Positions 1 to 7,692 are shown, counted from the stretch's first letter. The stretch: DNA of 12,779 nucleotides from an uncultured Agitococcus sp. (GCF_937920075.1 NZ_CALETI010000128.1:1-12779); one strand, 5' to 3'. Translations and numbers: made by a program. The notes: generated by a model not told the origin, from the sequence alone.

Positions 1-2
1 AC

Positions 3-1625
3 AACATCACAGATAAAGCAGTAAGTTGCCAGTTTCCTGCTCGCATCAGTTGGTTAAAAACACAATTACAGATTTCTGACAGCCAACTCCCAAAAGTTGA
101 CTGCCCTGCCTTGCAAACATGGTTAACAGGCATTAACCCTCACCAAGCAACGTTAGTCTTTGCTGCTGACTTTATTAATAATCCTTCATCCATGTTTGGT
201 CATACTTTATTAAGAATAGATACGGCTGAACAAACTGAAGACACCCGTTTATTGGCTTATGCGGTCAATTATGCTGCACAAACCAATACTGCCAATGGTT
301 TAGAGTTTGCTTATAAAGGTTTAACTGGTGGTTATGCAGGGGCTTTTTCGATTTTGCCCTATTATGAAAAAGTCAAAGAATACAATGATTTTGAAAATCG
401 TGATTTATGGGAATATCAGCTTAATCTCAGTCCTGAAGAAATTACCCAAGGTCTAAATCACTTATGGGAAATTAAACGGGTTAATTTTCCTTATTATTTT
501 TTATCGTCAAATTGTTCTTATCAATTATTAGGCTTATTAGAAGCAGCTCGTCCAAATACCTATTTACGCCAAGATTTTCCGATTTATGCAATTCCAACTG
601 ACACCTTACGTCGAGTATTAGAAGAAAAAGATATTTTACGCAAATTGGTCTACCGTCCTGCAAATGGCACAACACTGGCCTATCATGCCCAACAAAATAA
701 CCCACTTCTTAATAAAGCCGCAAAAGCCCTTGCTAAAGATGTTAACTATTCTGTTACCCACTTAAATAGTGCCGACCAAGCTCGTGCTTATGAAATGGCT
801 TATGATTATTTGTATTATTTATTTTTGGCGCATAAAGTCGATAAAGACACCGCACCTAGTCAACTTCGCCAATTATTAATAAAACGCAGCCAATATCAAA
901 TCGCTGATCAACGGATAACACCTCCTCAGCCCAAAGTTGATCCTGCACAAGGTCATGGCACAACACGTTTACAATTTGGCTTGAGTCACCAGCAAGATCA
1001 AGACATCAGTTTTGCCGAATGGCGGCCTGCTTATCAGGATTTATTAGACAATGATCAAGGCTATAGACGTGGTGCAGGCATTGATTTTTTACGTTTGCGT
1101 GTTGGTTATAACCACTCGACACAACAAGCCAAACTATTAAATTTTACTTTGCTTAATATTGACTCCTTGGCATCAGGTAACGACTTTATTCAGCCTTTAT
1201 CATGGTCTTTTGCCTTAGGTTTAGAACAAGAGGCGATTGATAACCAACAATTTAGTGAGCAAAAACAACATACCGTTAGTTATGTGCGTGGTGGCGCAGG
1301 TGTGGCTAGTCCTTTACACAGCCAAGACTGGTTATGCTTTGCTTTAGCACAAGGTCATTTTCAAGCAGCCACCGCTATTGAAGATGGTTGGCGCGTTGGT
1401 GTGGGAGGAAAACTCGGCTGTCGTCAACAAACAGTGCATGGTCAATTATTATTAGATGTACAACCCATGTATTACAGTGACCATCAAACCTTGACCACCA
1501 CCACACGAGCCGCTTATCAATGGCAATATTCAGTAAATCAAGGTGTACGAGTGCAACTATTAAATCAGCAACAAAAACACAAAGACTGGCAAAGTATTGA
1601 AGCAAGTTGGGTGCGTTATTTTTAA
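3..1625 (+). CDS. DUF4105 / Lnb N-terminal-domain envelope protein, 5'-truncated by the window edge
   Basis: The reading frame is open to the left edge, so the N-terminus and any signal peptide lie outside the window; 540 residues are visible. An in-frame TTG at 111 is not a credible start, because the conserved CQFPAR...WL segment of the family lies upstream of it. The N-terminal half has DUF4105 hallmarks: SMFGHTLLRID (His at about visible residue 67), a GGYAGAF stretch, NRDLWEYQL, and SSNCSYQLLGLLE (Cys at about 171). The second half alternates polar and hydrophobic residues with many aromatics and ends in WVRYF, typical of an outer-membrane beta-barrel with a terminal Phe. The family is known as a periplasmic/outer-membrane domain of unknown biochemistry. 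The His-then-Asn-Cys order resembles permuted papain-like enzymes, which is inference. The following gene is 173 nt away, with no obvious strong terminator between them. Confidence 0.85.
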   Translation, partial: NITDKAVSCQFPARISWLKTQLQISDSQLPKVDCPALQTWLTGINPHQATLVFAADFINNPSSMFGHTLLRIDTAEQTEDTRLLAYAVNYAAQTNTANGLEFAYKGLTGGYAGAFSILPYYEKVKEYNDFENRDLWEYQLNLSPEEITQGLNHLWEIKRVNFPYYFLSSNCSYQLLGLLEAARPNTYLRQDFPIYAIPTDTLRRVLEEKDILRKLVYRPANGTTLAYHAQQNNPLLNKAAKALAKDVNYSVTHLNSADQARAYEMAYDYLYYLFLAHKVDKDTAPSQLRQLLIKRSQYQIADQRITPPQPKVDPAQGHGTTRLQFGLSHQQDQDISFAEWRPAYQDLLDNDQGYRRGAGIDFLRLRVGYNHSTQQAKLLNFTLLNIDSLASGNDFIQPLSWSFALGLEQEAIDNQQFSEQKQHTVSYVRGGAGVASPLHSQDWLCFALAQGHFQAATAIEDGWRVGVGGKLGCRQQTVHGQLLLDVQPMYYSDHQTLTTTTRAAYQWQYSVNQGVRVQLLNQQQKHKDWQSIEASWVRYF

Positions 1626-1680
1626 TCATCTACCTTTAAAACATGATAAGCGTCATAAAGTTAACCAAATTTTGGCCGTT

Positions 1681-1686
1681 TATAAT
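1681..1686 (+). promoter_or_regulatory. Possible -10 box upstream of the acyltransferase gene
   Basis: A perfect TATAAT lies in the 173-nt gap, about 113 nt before the chosen acyltransferase start. No good -35 hexamer sits 16-18 nt upstream. It is followed by a small perfect inverted repeat (TTTTAC-actt-GTAAAA, 1689-1704) that could be an operator or a chance AT-rich palindrome. The call is weak. Confidence 0.3.
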
Positions 1687-1798
1687 AATTTTACACTTGT
1701 AAAATAATCGAATTTTGCCATTAGTCAAAGCTAAGTTGTTGCAGTCTTAACAACAAGCCCCTAACATTACCAAGTTTTCATATTTGGATCTGACTGGC

Positions 1799-2719
1799 AT
1801 GACTGAGCCTTCGTTGCTAAATAAAATAAAAGGTAGCACTCGTTTAATAATTTTGACTGGTAGTACTGCGCTACATTCTTTAGGCATTATGGCACACTAC
1901 CCCCTTAAAAAATTATTACCAACAGCCACCAGTGATAAATTTGTTCATCCTGCTATTTTTAAATGGGCAGAAAATTGGACACGTGTTAATAACTTATTTA
2001 TGAATCGACTACCTGATATTAAATTCGAAGTCGATTTACCTGCAGAAATTAATTACGATGGCAAATACTTTATTATTGCCAATCATCAAACATGGGTTGA
2101 TATTATTGTTTTGCAATACGCTTTCCACAAGCGCACCACCTTTATTCGTTTTTTTACCAAACAAGAATTAGCCTACATTCCCTTTTTAGGCTTAGCGTTA
2201 TATGTCATGGATTTTCCTTACATGAAGCGTTACTCCAAAGAAACATTAAACAAACATCCAGAACTACAAGGCAAAGATATTGAAACAACCAAACAATCTT
2301 GTAGTCAAATTAAACGTAACCCTTTTGCTATCTTAAATTTTCTAGAAGGCACACGTATCACCCCTAAAAAACACCAATTACAACAATCGCCATATCAATA
2401 TCTATTAAAACCAAAATCAGGCGGAATGGCTTTTGCCCTCAAAGCATTAGGTAGCGAAATTAAAGAGTTAATTGATGTCACCATATATTATCCCGAAGGA
2501 GCACCTCGCTTTATTGATTTTTGGTCAGGAAAAACCAAAACAGTCATCATCAAGGGTAAGATTCGTGCTATCCCTGAAGGCTTTAGCGATGGTGATTATG
2601 AAAACGATCCTGAATTTAGAGAACGCTTTCAAACTTGGGTTAATGAATTGTGGCAAGAAAAAGATGAAGAACTCGCCAAATTTAATCAACAACTTCCAAC
2701 AAATAAGCCTCAAAGCTAG
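1799..2719 (+). CDS. YihG-like lysophospholipid/1-acylglycerol-3-phosphate acyltransferase (PlsC superfamily)
   Basis: The 306-residue protein belongs to the PlsC/LPLAT superfamily, which moves acyl chains from acyl-CoA or acyl-ACP onto lysophospholipid-type acceptors at the inner membrane. The catalytic HX4D motif is visible as NHQTWVD (His96, Asp101). It is followed by TKQELAYIPFLGLALYVMD and MKRYSKE, then the acceptor-binding FLEGTR block (EGTR at about 183-186), KPKSGGMAFAL and a late VTIYYPEGAP block. These blocks and the overall length match E. coli YihG (about 310 aa) better than the shorter PlsC. A hydrophobic N-terminal stretch (LIILTGSTALHSLGIMAHY) may be a membrane anchor. ATG at 1799 is preferred; a TTG 15 nt upstream has no ribosome-binding site. 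The exact acceptor lipid cannot be read from sequence. Confidence 0.88.
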   Translation: MTEPSLLNKIKGSTRLIILTGSTALHSLGIMAHYPLKKLLPTATSDKFVHPAIFKWAENWTRVNNLFMNRLPDIKFEVDLPAEINYDGKYFIIANHQTWVDIIVLQYAFHKRTTFIRFFTKQELAYIPFLGLALYVMDFPYMKRYSKETLNKHPELQGKDIETTKQSCSQIKRNPFAILNFLEGTRITPKKHQLQQSPYQYLLKPKSGGMAFALKALGSEIKELIDVTIYYPEGAPRFIDFWSGKTKTVIIKGKIRAIPEGFSDGDYENDPEFRERFQTWVNELWQEKDEELAKFNQQLPTNKPQS

Positions 2720-2759
2720 TTAGCTCGTCATTTAATCATGCTAGAATTGTTCGCTTTTT

Positions 2760-2765
2760 TATAAT
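2760..2765 (+). promoter_or_regulatory. Possible -10 box upstream of the DUF349 gene
   Basis: A TATAAT lies 111 nt upstream of the DUF349 protein start, within the 157-nt gap after the acyltransferase. No convincing -35 box is seen at normal spacing. Two small hairpins lie downstream of it (2775-2789, AGCCTT/AAGGCT; 2804-2819), so a transcript starting here would have a structured leader. Confidence 0.3.
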
Positions 2766-2803
2766 CTGTTGCATAGCCTTTGTAAGGCTGCAAATCATTT
2801 GTA

Positions 2804-2819
2804 CTAAGTCTCGACTTAG
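2804..2819 (+). terminator. Weak hairpin in the acyltransferase-DUF349 gap
   Basis: CTAAGT and ACTTAG form a short perfect stem around a four-base loop and are followed by CTTTGTG. There is no true U-run, so it could be a poor terminator of the acyltransferase transcript or leader structure of the next gene. Confidence 0.25.
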
Positions 2820-2876
2820 CTTTGTGTCAAGATACAGCTTGCGCTGATCTGATAAATAACATAAAAGGAAGCTGAT

Positions 2877-5576
2877 ATGGCTATTATTGAAACCATTAAA
2901 TCATGGTTTGGCAAAAATAAACCAACCCCCCTTGAAGACAAAAAACCAGTCGTCACAGCACCACCAAAAACTGCTGCACCGATAATCACTATTAATGAAC
3001 AAGATGTTGCCAATAGCCAATCTCATCAGTCTTTATTAGATATTTTAAATAACGCACAAGCAAGTTTTAGTGTTAAAGAATTAGCCATTAAACGCATTGA
3101 AGATCAAGAATTATTAGCACAACTCGCCAGCCAACATAGTATTGCCAAAATTCGTCAACAAGCTGCTGAAAAATTAGTAGACTTAACTTTAATTGAAAAA
3201 ACAGCTCAAGCTTTAAAACAAAGTGATAAAGGTGTATATCGAATTTTACGCCAAAAACTAGATAACCACGAGCAACAACAAAAACAACTTCAAGAAAAAC
3301 AACAACGTATTGATAAAATTTGCAGTGATTTAAACAATTTACTTAACAGTGCGCATAACCCTCTTTTTAATGCCAAAGTACAAAGCTTGGCACAGCAATG
3401 GCAGCAACTTAATCAAGAATTCGCGATTGACGTCACAAGCCAACAACGTTTTGATCAAGCTTATCAACAGGCTCAACAACTCGTTCAACAACATCAAGCT
3501 CAATCTGCCAAAGAACAACAAGCACAATTAATGCAACAACAGTTGAGTGAACAATTTACCTCCCTGAGCCAGTCTATATCCACCACTGAACAGTTGGATG
3601 AATTATTAAGCATTAACCAACAACTAAATCAATTACGACAACAATGGCAAGCGACAATTGTTATTGTTAGCCCAAATAATGAATTGCAAAATTCGGTACA
3701 AACTGATGAAGGCAAACTAAACCAAATTAGCCGCCAATTGGATAAACTTTCTAGTCAAATTCCAGAAATTATTCAATTAAGCCAACAATTATTAGATAAC
3801 CCTATTCAACAAGGCACTTATCAACATTTACAAAAACGCTTAAAAAATGCCAATCTCAACGATGCTATTTGGCAAATTCCTATCCTAGCGAGCGTACCCC
3901 AAGCCATCAAACTTGCTGAACAAGCATTAAAAGCACAAAAGCAAGCGCAACAAAAAGCCAAAACAGAACAAGCTATCAACACGCCAACTAAAGCAAAAGT
4001 TGACCACGAATTAGACTCATTGATTCAAAAAATCGGTGAATTAATAGCTAATGGCCAACATAAAGAAGCAGAGCCTTTGTTGCGTCAAGCACAACAATAT
4101 GCCAAAAATCACAAACTCTTTGATGCACGCTTGGGTGATTTTATTGAAGAAATGCAAAAAATGCGTGATTGGGCAGGTTTTGCAATTATTCCTAAAAAAC
4201 AAGATTTATTGCGACAAATGCAACATTTGGCACAACAAGCCACTGAAGCCAACTTAGACGCACTCAATCACTTAGATAAAATAAAGGCTTTGCAAGCTGA
4301 ATGGCAAGGTTTGGGTATTGCCAACAATGAACAAGAAAAAAACTTGTGGCAACAATTTAAAGAAGTTTCTCAACAAGCTTATGCTCCTTGCCAACAGTTT
4401 TTTGATCAGCAAAATGCCATTCAAGCCGAAAACGCTGCACAACGCCAAGCTTTATGCCAAGAATTAAAACATTATTTAGATAACTTACCTGAACAAGTTA
4501 ACTGGCAAGGTCATATTGCTATTCTCAAAAAAGCCCGTGAAGACTGGCAAAAATATCATCCTGTTGAAGCAAAGTTACACAAAAAACTTCAAGCTGAATT
4601 TACTCAAATTATCAAAGCATTAGAAGATAAACTTCATGCAGAATATCAACTTCAAGAAGATAAAAAACGCGGTTTAATTGTTAAAGCTGAAAACTTATTA
4701 AATCATGAAAATATTTTTGAAGCCTGCCATCAAGCCAAAGATTTACAAAACACATGGAAAACCTTAGGTTCTTGTGGTCATAACAAAGATCAACAATTAT
4801 GGGAAGAATTCCGTCAGCATTGTGACGCATTGTTTGCAAAACGTCATGAAGCCAAAGCTGCAAAACAAGCAGAAGATGCACAAGTTGTTGCACAAGCAGA
4901 AGAGTTGCTCAAACAACTTCATACCCTACTTAATACGCCAGAACACACACCAACATCTGAGCAAGTAGAACCCTTACTTCAACAATTAGACAGTCAGTAT
5001 TTTCCCAAAGAAGCAAATCACGAGTTACGCAAACAAATCAATCAATGCCGCCGCCAATGGCAAGATTACTTGGCTAAGCAAGTTGATAGTGAAAAACAAG
5101 CCAGCCTCAAACAGCTTAGCCAAACACTAGATTTGTGTTTAGCTGCTGAGAATGTTGTATTAGCAGGTCAACCTGTTTCTGTTGAAATGGTTTTACAATG
5201 GCAGGAGAATGTTGCACAAATTCACCATTATTTTAAAAACGCCTTACAAAAGCGTTGGCAAAATCTAAGCACACTCGCTAATGATGAAACCGAGCAACAG
5301 CTACGTGAAGAAAAAGCTCAAGATGCTTGTTTATTATTAGAATTATTATTAGCAATTGATAGCCCTGCTAGTGAAAAAGCTGCACGCATTGCCAAAAAAA
5401 TGGCCTTATTTGAGCAGCAAAGTTATCCCAAAACATCTCAAGATGCTCAAGTTTTAATTATTACTACACTCAATCAAATTTTACTGATTGGTGGTTTAAA
5501 TCCTGAACGTAGCCAATCATTAAAACAACGCTTAAATGCCATTTTGATGAGTGCAGCCCTATCTCGAATGCTGTAA
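2877..5576 (+). CDS. Large Gln-rich DUF349 repeat protein, 899 aa
   Basis: ATG at 2877 is preceded by AAAAGGAAGCTGAT, a good Shine-Dalgarno with normal spacing. The N-terminal ~150 residues contain HEAT-like units (AIKRIEDQELLAQLAS, KIRQQAAEKLVD). A long, very Gln-rich region that should be helical or coiled-coil follows. The C-terminal half carries at least three DUF349 units: about 462-510 (KIKALQAEWQGLG...LWQQFKE), about 540-595 (AREDWQKYHP...) and about 612-660 (KDLQNTWKTLG...LWEEFRQHCDALFAKR). A weaker fourth lies near 715-735 (CRRQWQDYL). DUF349 proteins of this size are common in Pseudomonadales-type genomes and have no settled function. No signal peptide or membrane segment is visible, so it is probably cytoplasmic. 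A stem-loop follows the stop within 8 nt. The protein has no catalytic motif, and a scaffolding role is only a guess. Confidence 0.9.
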   Translation: MAIIETIKSWFGKNKPTPLEDKKPVVTAPPKTAAPIITINEQDVANSQSHQSLLDILNNAQASFSVKELAIKRIEDQELLAQLASQHSIAKIRQQAAEKLVDLTLIEKTAQALKQSDKGVYRILRQKLDNHEQQQKQLQEKQQRIDKICSDLNNLLNSAHNPLFNAKVQSLAQQWQQLNQEFAIDVTSQQRFDQAYQQAQQLVQQHQAQSAKEQQAQLMQQQLSEQFTSLSQSISTTEQLDELLSINQQLNQLRQQWQATIVIVSPNNELQNSVQTDEGKLNQISRQLDKLSSQIPEIIQLSQQLLDNPIQQGTYQHLQKRLKNANLNDAIWQIPILASVPQAIKLAEQALKAQKQAQQKAKTEQAINTPTKAKVDHELDSLIQKIGELIANGQHKEAEPLLRQAQQYAKNHKLFDARLGDFIEEMQKMRDWAGFAIIPKKQDLLRQMQHLAQQATEANLDALNHLDKIKALQAEWQGLGIANNEQEKNLWQQFKEVSQQAYAPCQQFFDQQNAIQAENAAQRQALCQELKHYLDNLPEQVNWQGHIAILKKAREDWQKYHPVEAKLHKKLQAEFTQIIKALEDKLHAEYQLQEDKKRGLIVKAENLLNHENIFEACHQAKDLQNTWKTLGSCGHNKDQQLWEEFRQHCDALFAKRHEAKAAKQAEDAQVVAQAEELLKQLHTLLNTPEHTPTSEQVEPLLQQLDSQYFPKEANHELRKQINQCRRQWQDYLAKQVDSEKQASLKQLSQTLDLCLAAENVVLAGQPVSVEMVLQWQENVAQIHHYFKNALQKRWQNLSTLANDETEQQLREEKAQDACLLLELLLAIDSPASEKAARIAKKMALFEQQSYPKTSQDAQVLIITTLNQILLIGGLNPERSQSLKQRLNAILMSAALSRML

Positions 5577-5583
5577 GGTAAAA

Positions 5584-5609
5584 ACTCTCCCTGAGCTAAA
5601 AGGGAGAGT
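5584..5609 (+). terminator. Stem-loop after the DUF349 gene
   Basis: ACTCTCCCT and AGGGAGAGT form a perfect 9-bp stem with an 8-nt loop, 7 nt after the DUF349 stop. It is followed only by CTTTG, so termination is probably partial. The next gene's ATG is 17 nt downstream of the stem, leaving no room for a separate promoter after the hairpin. It may instead be a processing or attenuation site between the two genes. Confidence 0.6.
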
Positions 5610-5626
5610 CTTTGTACGGAATATTT

Positions 5627-6634
5627 ATGGTTATCAACTGGCACGCATTTAAAGAGCATAAAGAAGCAATGCCTTTATTAATCTTTGATATTGCCATGCT
5701 TGCCCTAATTAGCCTAAGTTTATTATGGTTACTGATTGATTCTTTACTCATCAATACTGGTATTGGCATTCTCTTAAGCCAACAAGCTCCTCATCTAGTA
5801 TTGGCTTATGAAAAAAATTGGCATCCGCATCTTAAATTATACGATACATTATTTACCTTATTTTTGTTATTTGAACTAGTCATCCGTTGGGGATGGGCTA
5901 TTTATAAACAAACATACCATCGCTGGTTTTTTTATCCTTTTGTTCACTGGTACGATGTATTAGCCTGTTTACCTAATTTGCAATTTTTACGTTTATTGCG
6001 TTTAGTCTCTGTATTTTACCGGCTTCATAAACTGGGGATTTTATTAATTGGCACCCGTTTAGTTAGATTTGCCAAAAAGTACTACAGTATTGTTTTAGAA
6101 GAAATTTCTGATCGTATTGTGTTAAATGTTTTAGAGGGTATTCAAAAAGAATTAAAAACAAATAATCCCGTTGCCAGCGAACTGCGTGAAAAAGTCCTCA
6201 ATCCACAAAAAACGATCATTACACAGTGGTTTGCTAATAGAATCAGTCACTTTGTCGATATTTCTTATCAAAAACACGAGCAAGAATTAGCAATTTATCT
6301 CAATCAATTGACTTATCATGCAATTAGTCATAATCAAGAATGGCAACAATTAAAAAGACGTCTGCCATTTGTTGGTGGCTTAATTGAGCAAGAATTAAAT
6401 GCTGTAGTTAGTAGCTTAGTGAATGATATGGCACAGACCATTCTAAAAGACTTATCACACAAAGATAATGCGGCTCTGCATGATCTTGCTAATGCTGCTT
6501 TTGACACTTTTACGCTATCTGATGAACAATTAGATGTTGCCATCGAAAAAATAGCGATTGATGCGATTGAAATCATTAAAAAACAAGTTGCTGTGCAACA
6601 ATGGAAACTTGATGAAGAAAATGAAAAGAAATAG
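5627..6634 (+). CDS. Membrane protein with voltage-sensor-like S1-S4 domain and no visible pore
   Basis: The first ~150 of 335 residues look like an ion-channel voltage-sensor domain. S1 is about 16-42 (PLLIFDIAMLALISLSLLWL). S2 is about 73-93 with acidic Asp73 and Glu83 (YDTLFTLFLLFELVIRW). S3 contains WYDVLACLP (Asp110). S4 is FLRLLRLVSVFYRLHK with Arg122, Arg125, Arg132 and Lys135. The expected S5-pore-S6 segment and any selectivity-filter sequence are absent; what follows is a hydrophilic, mostly helical ~180-residue cytoplasmic region rich in Glu, Lys, Asn and Gln. ATG 5627 is chosen because the TTG 15 nt upstream abuts the preceding hairpin; ATG 5669 is an alternative. Automated pipelines would probably label it 'ion transporter'. 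Its function is unknown; voltage or redox sensing by the domain is inference. It follows the DUF349 gene by 50 nt and may be co-transcribed by readthrough. Confidence 0.82.
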   Translation: MVINWHAFKEHKEAMPLLIFDIAMLALISLSLLWLLIDSLLINTGIGILLSQQAPHLVLAYEKNWHPHLKLYDTLFTLFLLFELVIRWGWAIYKQTYHRWFFYPFVHWYDVLACLPNLQFLRLLRLVSVFYRLHKLGILLIGTRLVRFAKKYYSIVLEEISDRIVLNVLEGIQKELKTNNPVASELREKVLNPQKTIITQWFANRISHFVDISYQKHEQELAIYLNQLTYHAISHNQEWQQLKRRLPFVGGLIEQELNAVVSSLVNDMAQTILKDLSHKDNAALHDLANAAFDTFTLSDEQLDVAIEKIAIDAIEIIKKQVAVQQWKLDEENEKK

Positions 6635-6640
6635 CATCAT

Positions 6641-6705
6641 TTAGCTCACTTTGTGAGCATAAACGATCTAAATGCAGACAAATAAGCAATAAGCGCATAA
6701 GTACT
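6641..6705 (+). repeat. Decayed copy of the AGGACTTACGC short mobile repeat
   Basis: When compared with the reverse complement of the copy at 10806-10902, this stretch shares TTAGC, then TTTGTGA-CATAAA, then an ACAAATAAGC-ATAA-CGC-TAAGT block, with only a few mismatches. An internal stem-loop segment is missing. The right end GCATAAGTACT is a degraded form of GCGTAAGTCCT. The left AGGACTTACGC end is not found; that position is occupied by the last codons of the preceding gene, so this looks like a truncated or eroded copy. Confidence 0.6.
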
Positions 6706-6828
6706 AAGGATAAAGTTGTATCTAGGTATAACAAAGCTCTTGCTACTTGAGCAAAGTCAAAGTATCTTGCGCAACAATCTTTCGACTGGATTTACACGAT
6801 AATAATCAGAACAATCAACACAAAGATC

Positions 6829-6895
6829 AGGACTTACGCATTTCACTGCAATTAGCGAGTGTTATACATCAATAAGTGATCACAGCGTCAGCCCT
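6829..6895 (+). mobile_element. Short non-coding mobile repeat (MITE-like), 67 bp
   Basis: It starts AGGACTTACGCATTTC and ends AGCGTCAGCCCT, an imperfect inverted repeat of its start. The first ~30 nt match the inner end of the copy at 10806-10902 almost base for base (GGACTTACGCATTTC-CTG-AATTAGCG), and AATAAGTGAT matches near its other end. The flanks CAAAGAT and CAAATGAT could be an eroded 8-bp target duplication. It has no coding capacity. It sits about 86 nt upstream of minC, in the region expected to hold the promoter. Confidence 0.75.
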
Positions 6896-6981
6896 CAAAT
6901 GATTTTTCATATTGATCTGTTCTCACATTGTAAATCCCCTGCTTCTATTTTGGTTATTTATTTCTTAAGTGTTTTAAAATT

Positions 6982-7692
6982 ATGTCAATCGACGAAAACA
7001 AAGCATTACGTTTAATGGGGCGAGTTTTAACGCTTTCGCGCTTACGCGTACAGTCTTCTGTTCCACAAGCCATTGTTGAAGAACTTACCAAATTAACCCT
7101 CGAAAATCCGATGTTACAACAAGGCTTACCTGTTGTTATCGAATCTGACTATGAGCTTGATTTAGCTTGGTTAGTCAAAGTCTTAAAACGAACAGGCGTT
7201 CAGGTTTTAGGAGTGGCTGCAGGGGTACTCAGTGAGCAAGCTATCGCCTTAGATTTACCCATACTTCCGCCCGATCACACTAAAGCAGCATCTCGAGGCT
7301 CAACACAACAAGCAGCTACTACTAGTGCTGCCCCTAAAGCTGTTATCGAGCAACCTAAATTACCAGCCAAAATGATTACCGATCCTGTACGTTCTGGCCA
7401 ACAAGTATATGCCGAAAATAGCGATTTGATTGTGTTAGCCCCCGTTAGCTCTGGTGCAGAATTAATTGCTGATGGTTGCATTCATATTTATGGTGTTCTG
7501 CGTGGTCGAGCGATTGCAGGAGCGACAGGAAATCCTCAAGCACGAATTTTTTGCAAAAAACTAGAAGCTGATCTTGTTGCCATTGCTGGTGTCTATATGG
7601 TTGCAGATCAAATACCCAATAAACTACAGAGCAAATCAGTACAAATTTATTTAGGCGAAGATGGCAATATTGTTATTGAAGCGTTGGATTAA
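6982..7692 (+). CDS. minC: Septum site-determining protein MinC
   Basis: MinC (236 aa) blocks FtsZ polymerisation away from midcell after recruitment to the membrane by MinD. The N-terminal domain (about 1-98) contains GRVLTLSRLRV and LAWLVKVLKRTGVQVLGVAAG, with a LPILPP end. A Thr/Ala/Ser-rich linker (about 100-130) follows. The C-terminal beta-helix domain carries the MinD-interaction motif RSGQ (137-140), then QVYAENSDLIVLAPVSSGAELIADG and YGVLRGRAIAGATG. Length is normal for the family. ATG 6982 is the natural start, but the 20 nt before it lack a clear Shine-Dalgarno. Unusually, minD begins 214 nt after the stop rather than directly. Confidence 0.96.
   Translation: MSIDENKALRLMGRVLTLSRLRVQSSVPQAIVEELTKLTLENPMLQQGLPVVIESDYELDLAWLVKVLKRTGVQVLGVAAGVLSEQAIALDLPILPPDHTKAASRGSTQQAATTSAAPKAVIEQPKLPAKMITDPVRSGQQVYAENSDLIVLAPVSSGAELIADGCIHIYGVLRGRAIAGATGNPQARIFCKKLEADLVAIAGVYMVADQIPNKLQSKSVQIYLGEDGNIVIEALD

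Larger units (their letters stand above)
6635..6981. other. 347-nt intergenic stretch holding two mobile-repeat copies before minC
   Basis: No credible gene is seen on either strand. It begins with a hairpin (GCTCAC-ttt-GTGAGC, 6644-6658) that is part of a decayed short repeat (6641-6705). An intact-looking copy of the same family lies at 6829-6895. Between them are a short stem (TTGCT/AGCAA near 6751-6765) and the palindrome TTGCGCAA. The minC promoter should lie here, but no clear -35/-10 pair was found; the best option is a weak TTCATA...TGTAAA pair downstream of the second repeat. Confidence 0.6.

Noticed and set aside
111..113. TTG as the start of the DUF4105 protein
   Set aside because: The same frame is open to the window edge and contains conserved family sequence upstream (CQFPAR), so the gene is truncated rather than starting here.
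1784..1786. TTG start for the acyltransferase
   Set aside because: No ribosome-binding site precedes it; the ATG 15 nt downstream is a better start, though its Shine-Dalgarno is also weak.
2472..2723. Rightward open frame inside the acyltransferase 3' end
   Set aside because: It is out of frame with the conserved acyltransferase blocks, Lys/Ile-rich as expected from AT-rich shadow frames, with no ribosome-binding site.
3240..4400. Possible CRISPR-like or tandem DNA repeat from many CAACAA and CAAGC runs
   Set aside because: These are Gln and Gln-Ala codons of the Gln-rich coding sequence. There is no constant repeat with unique spacers.
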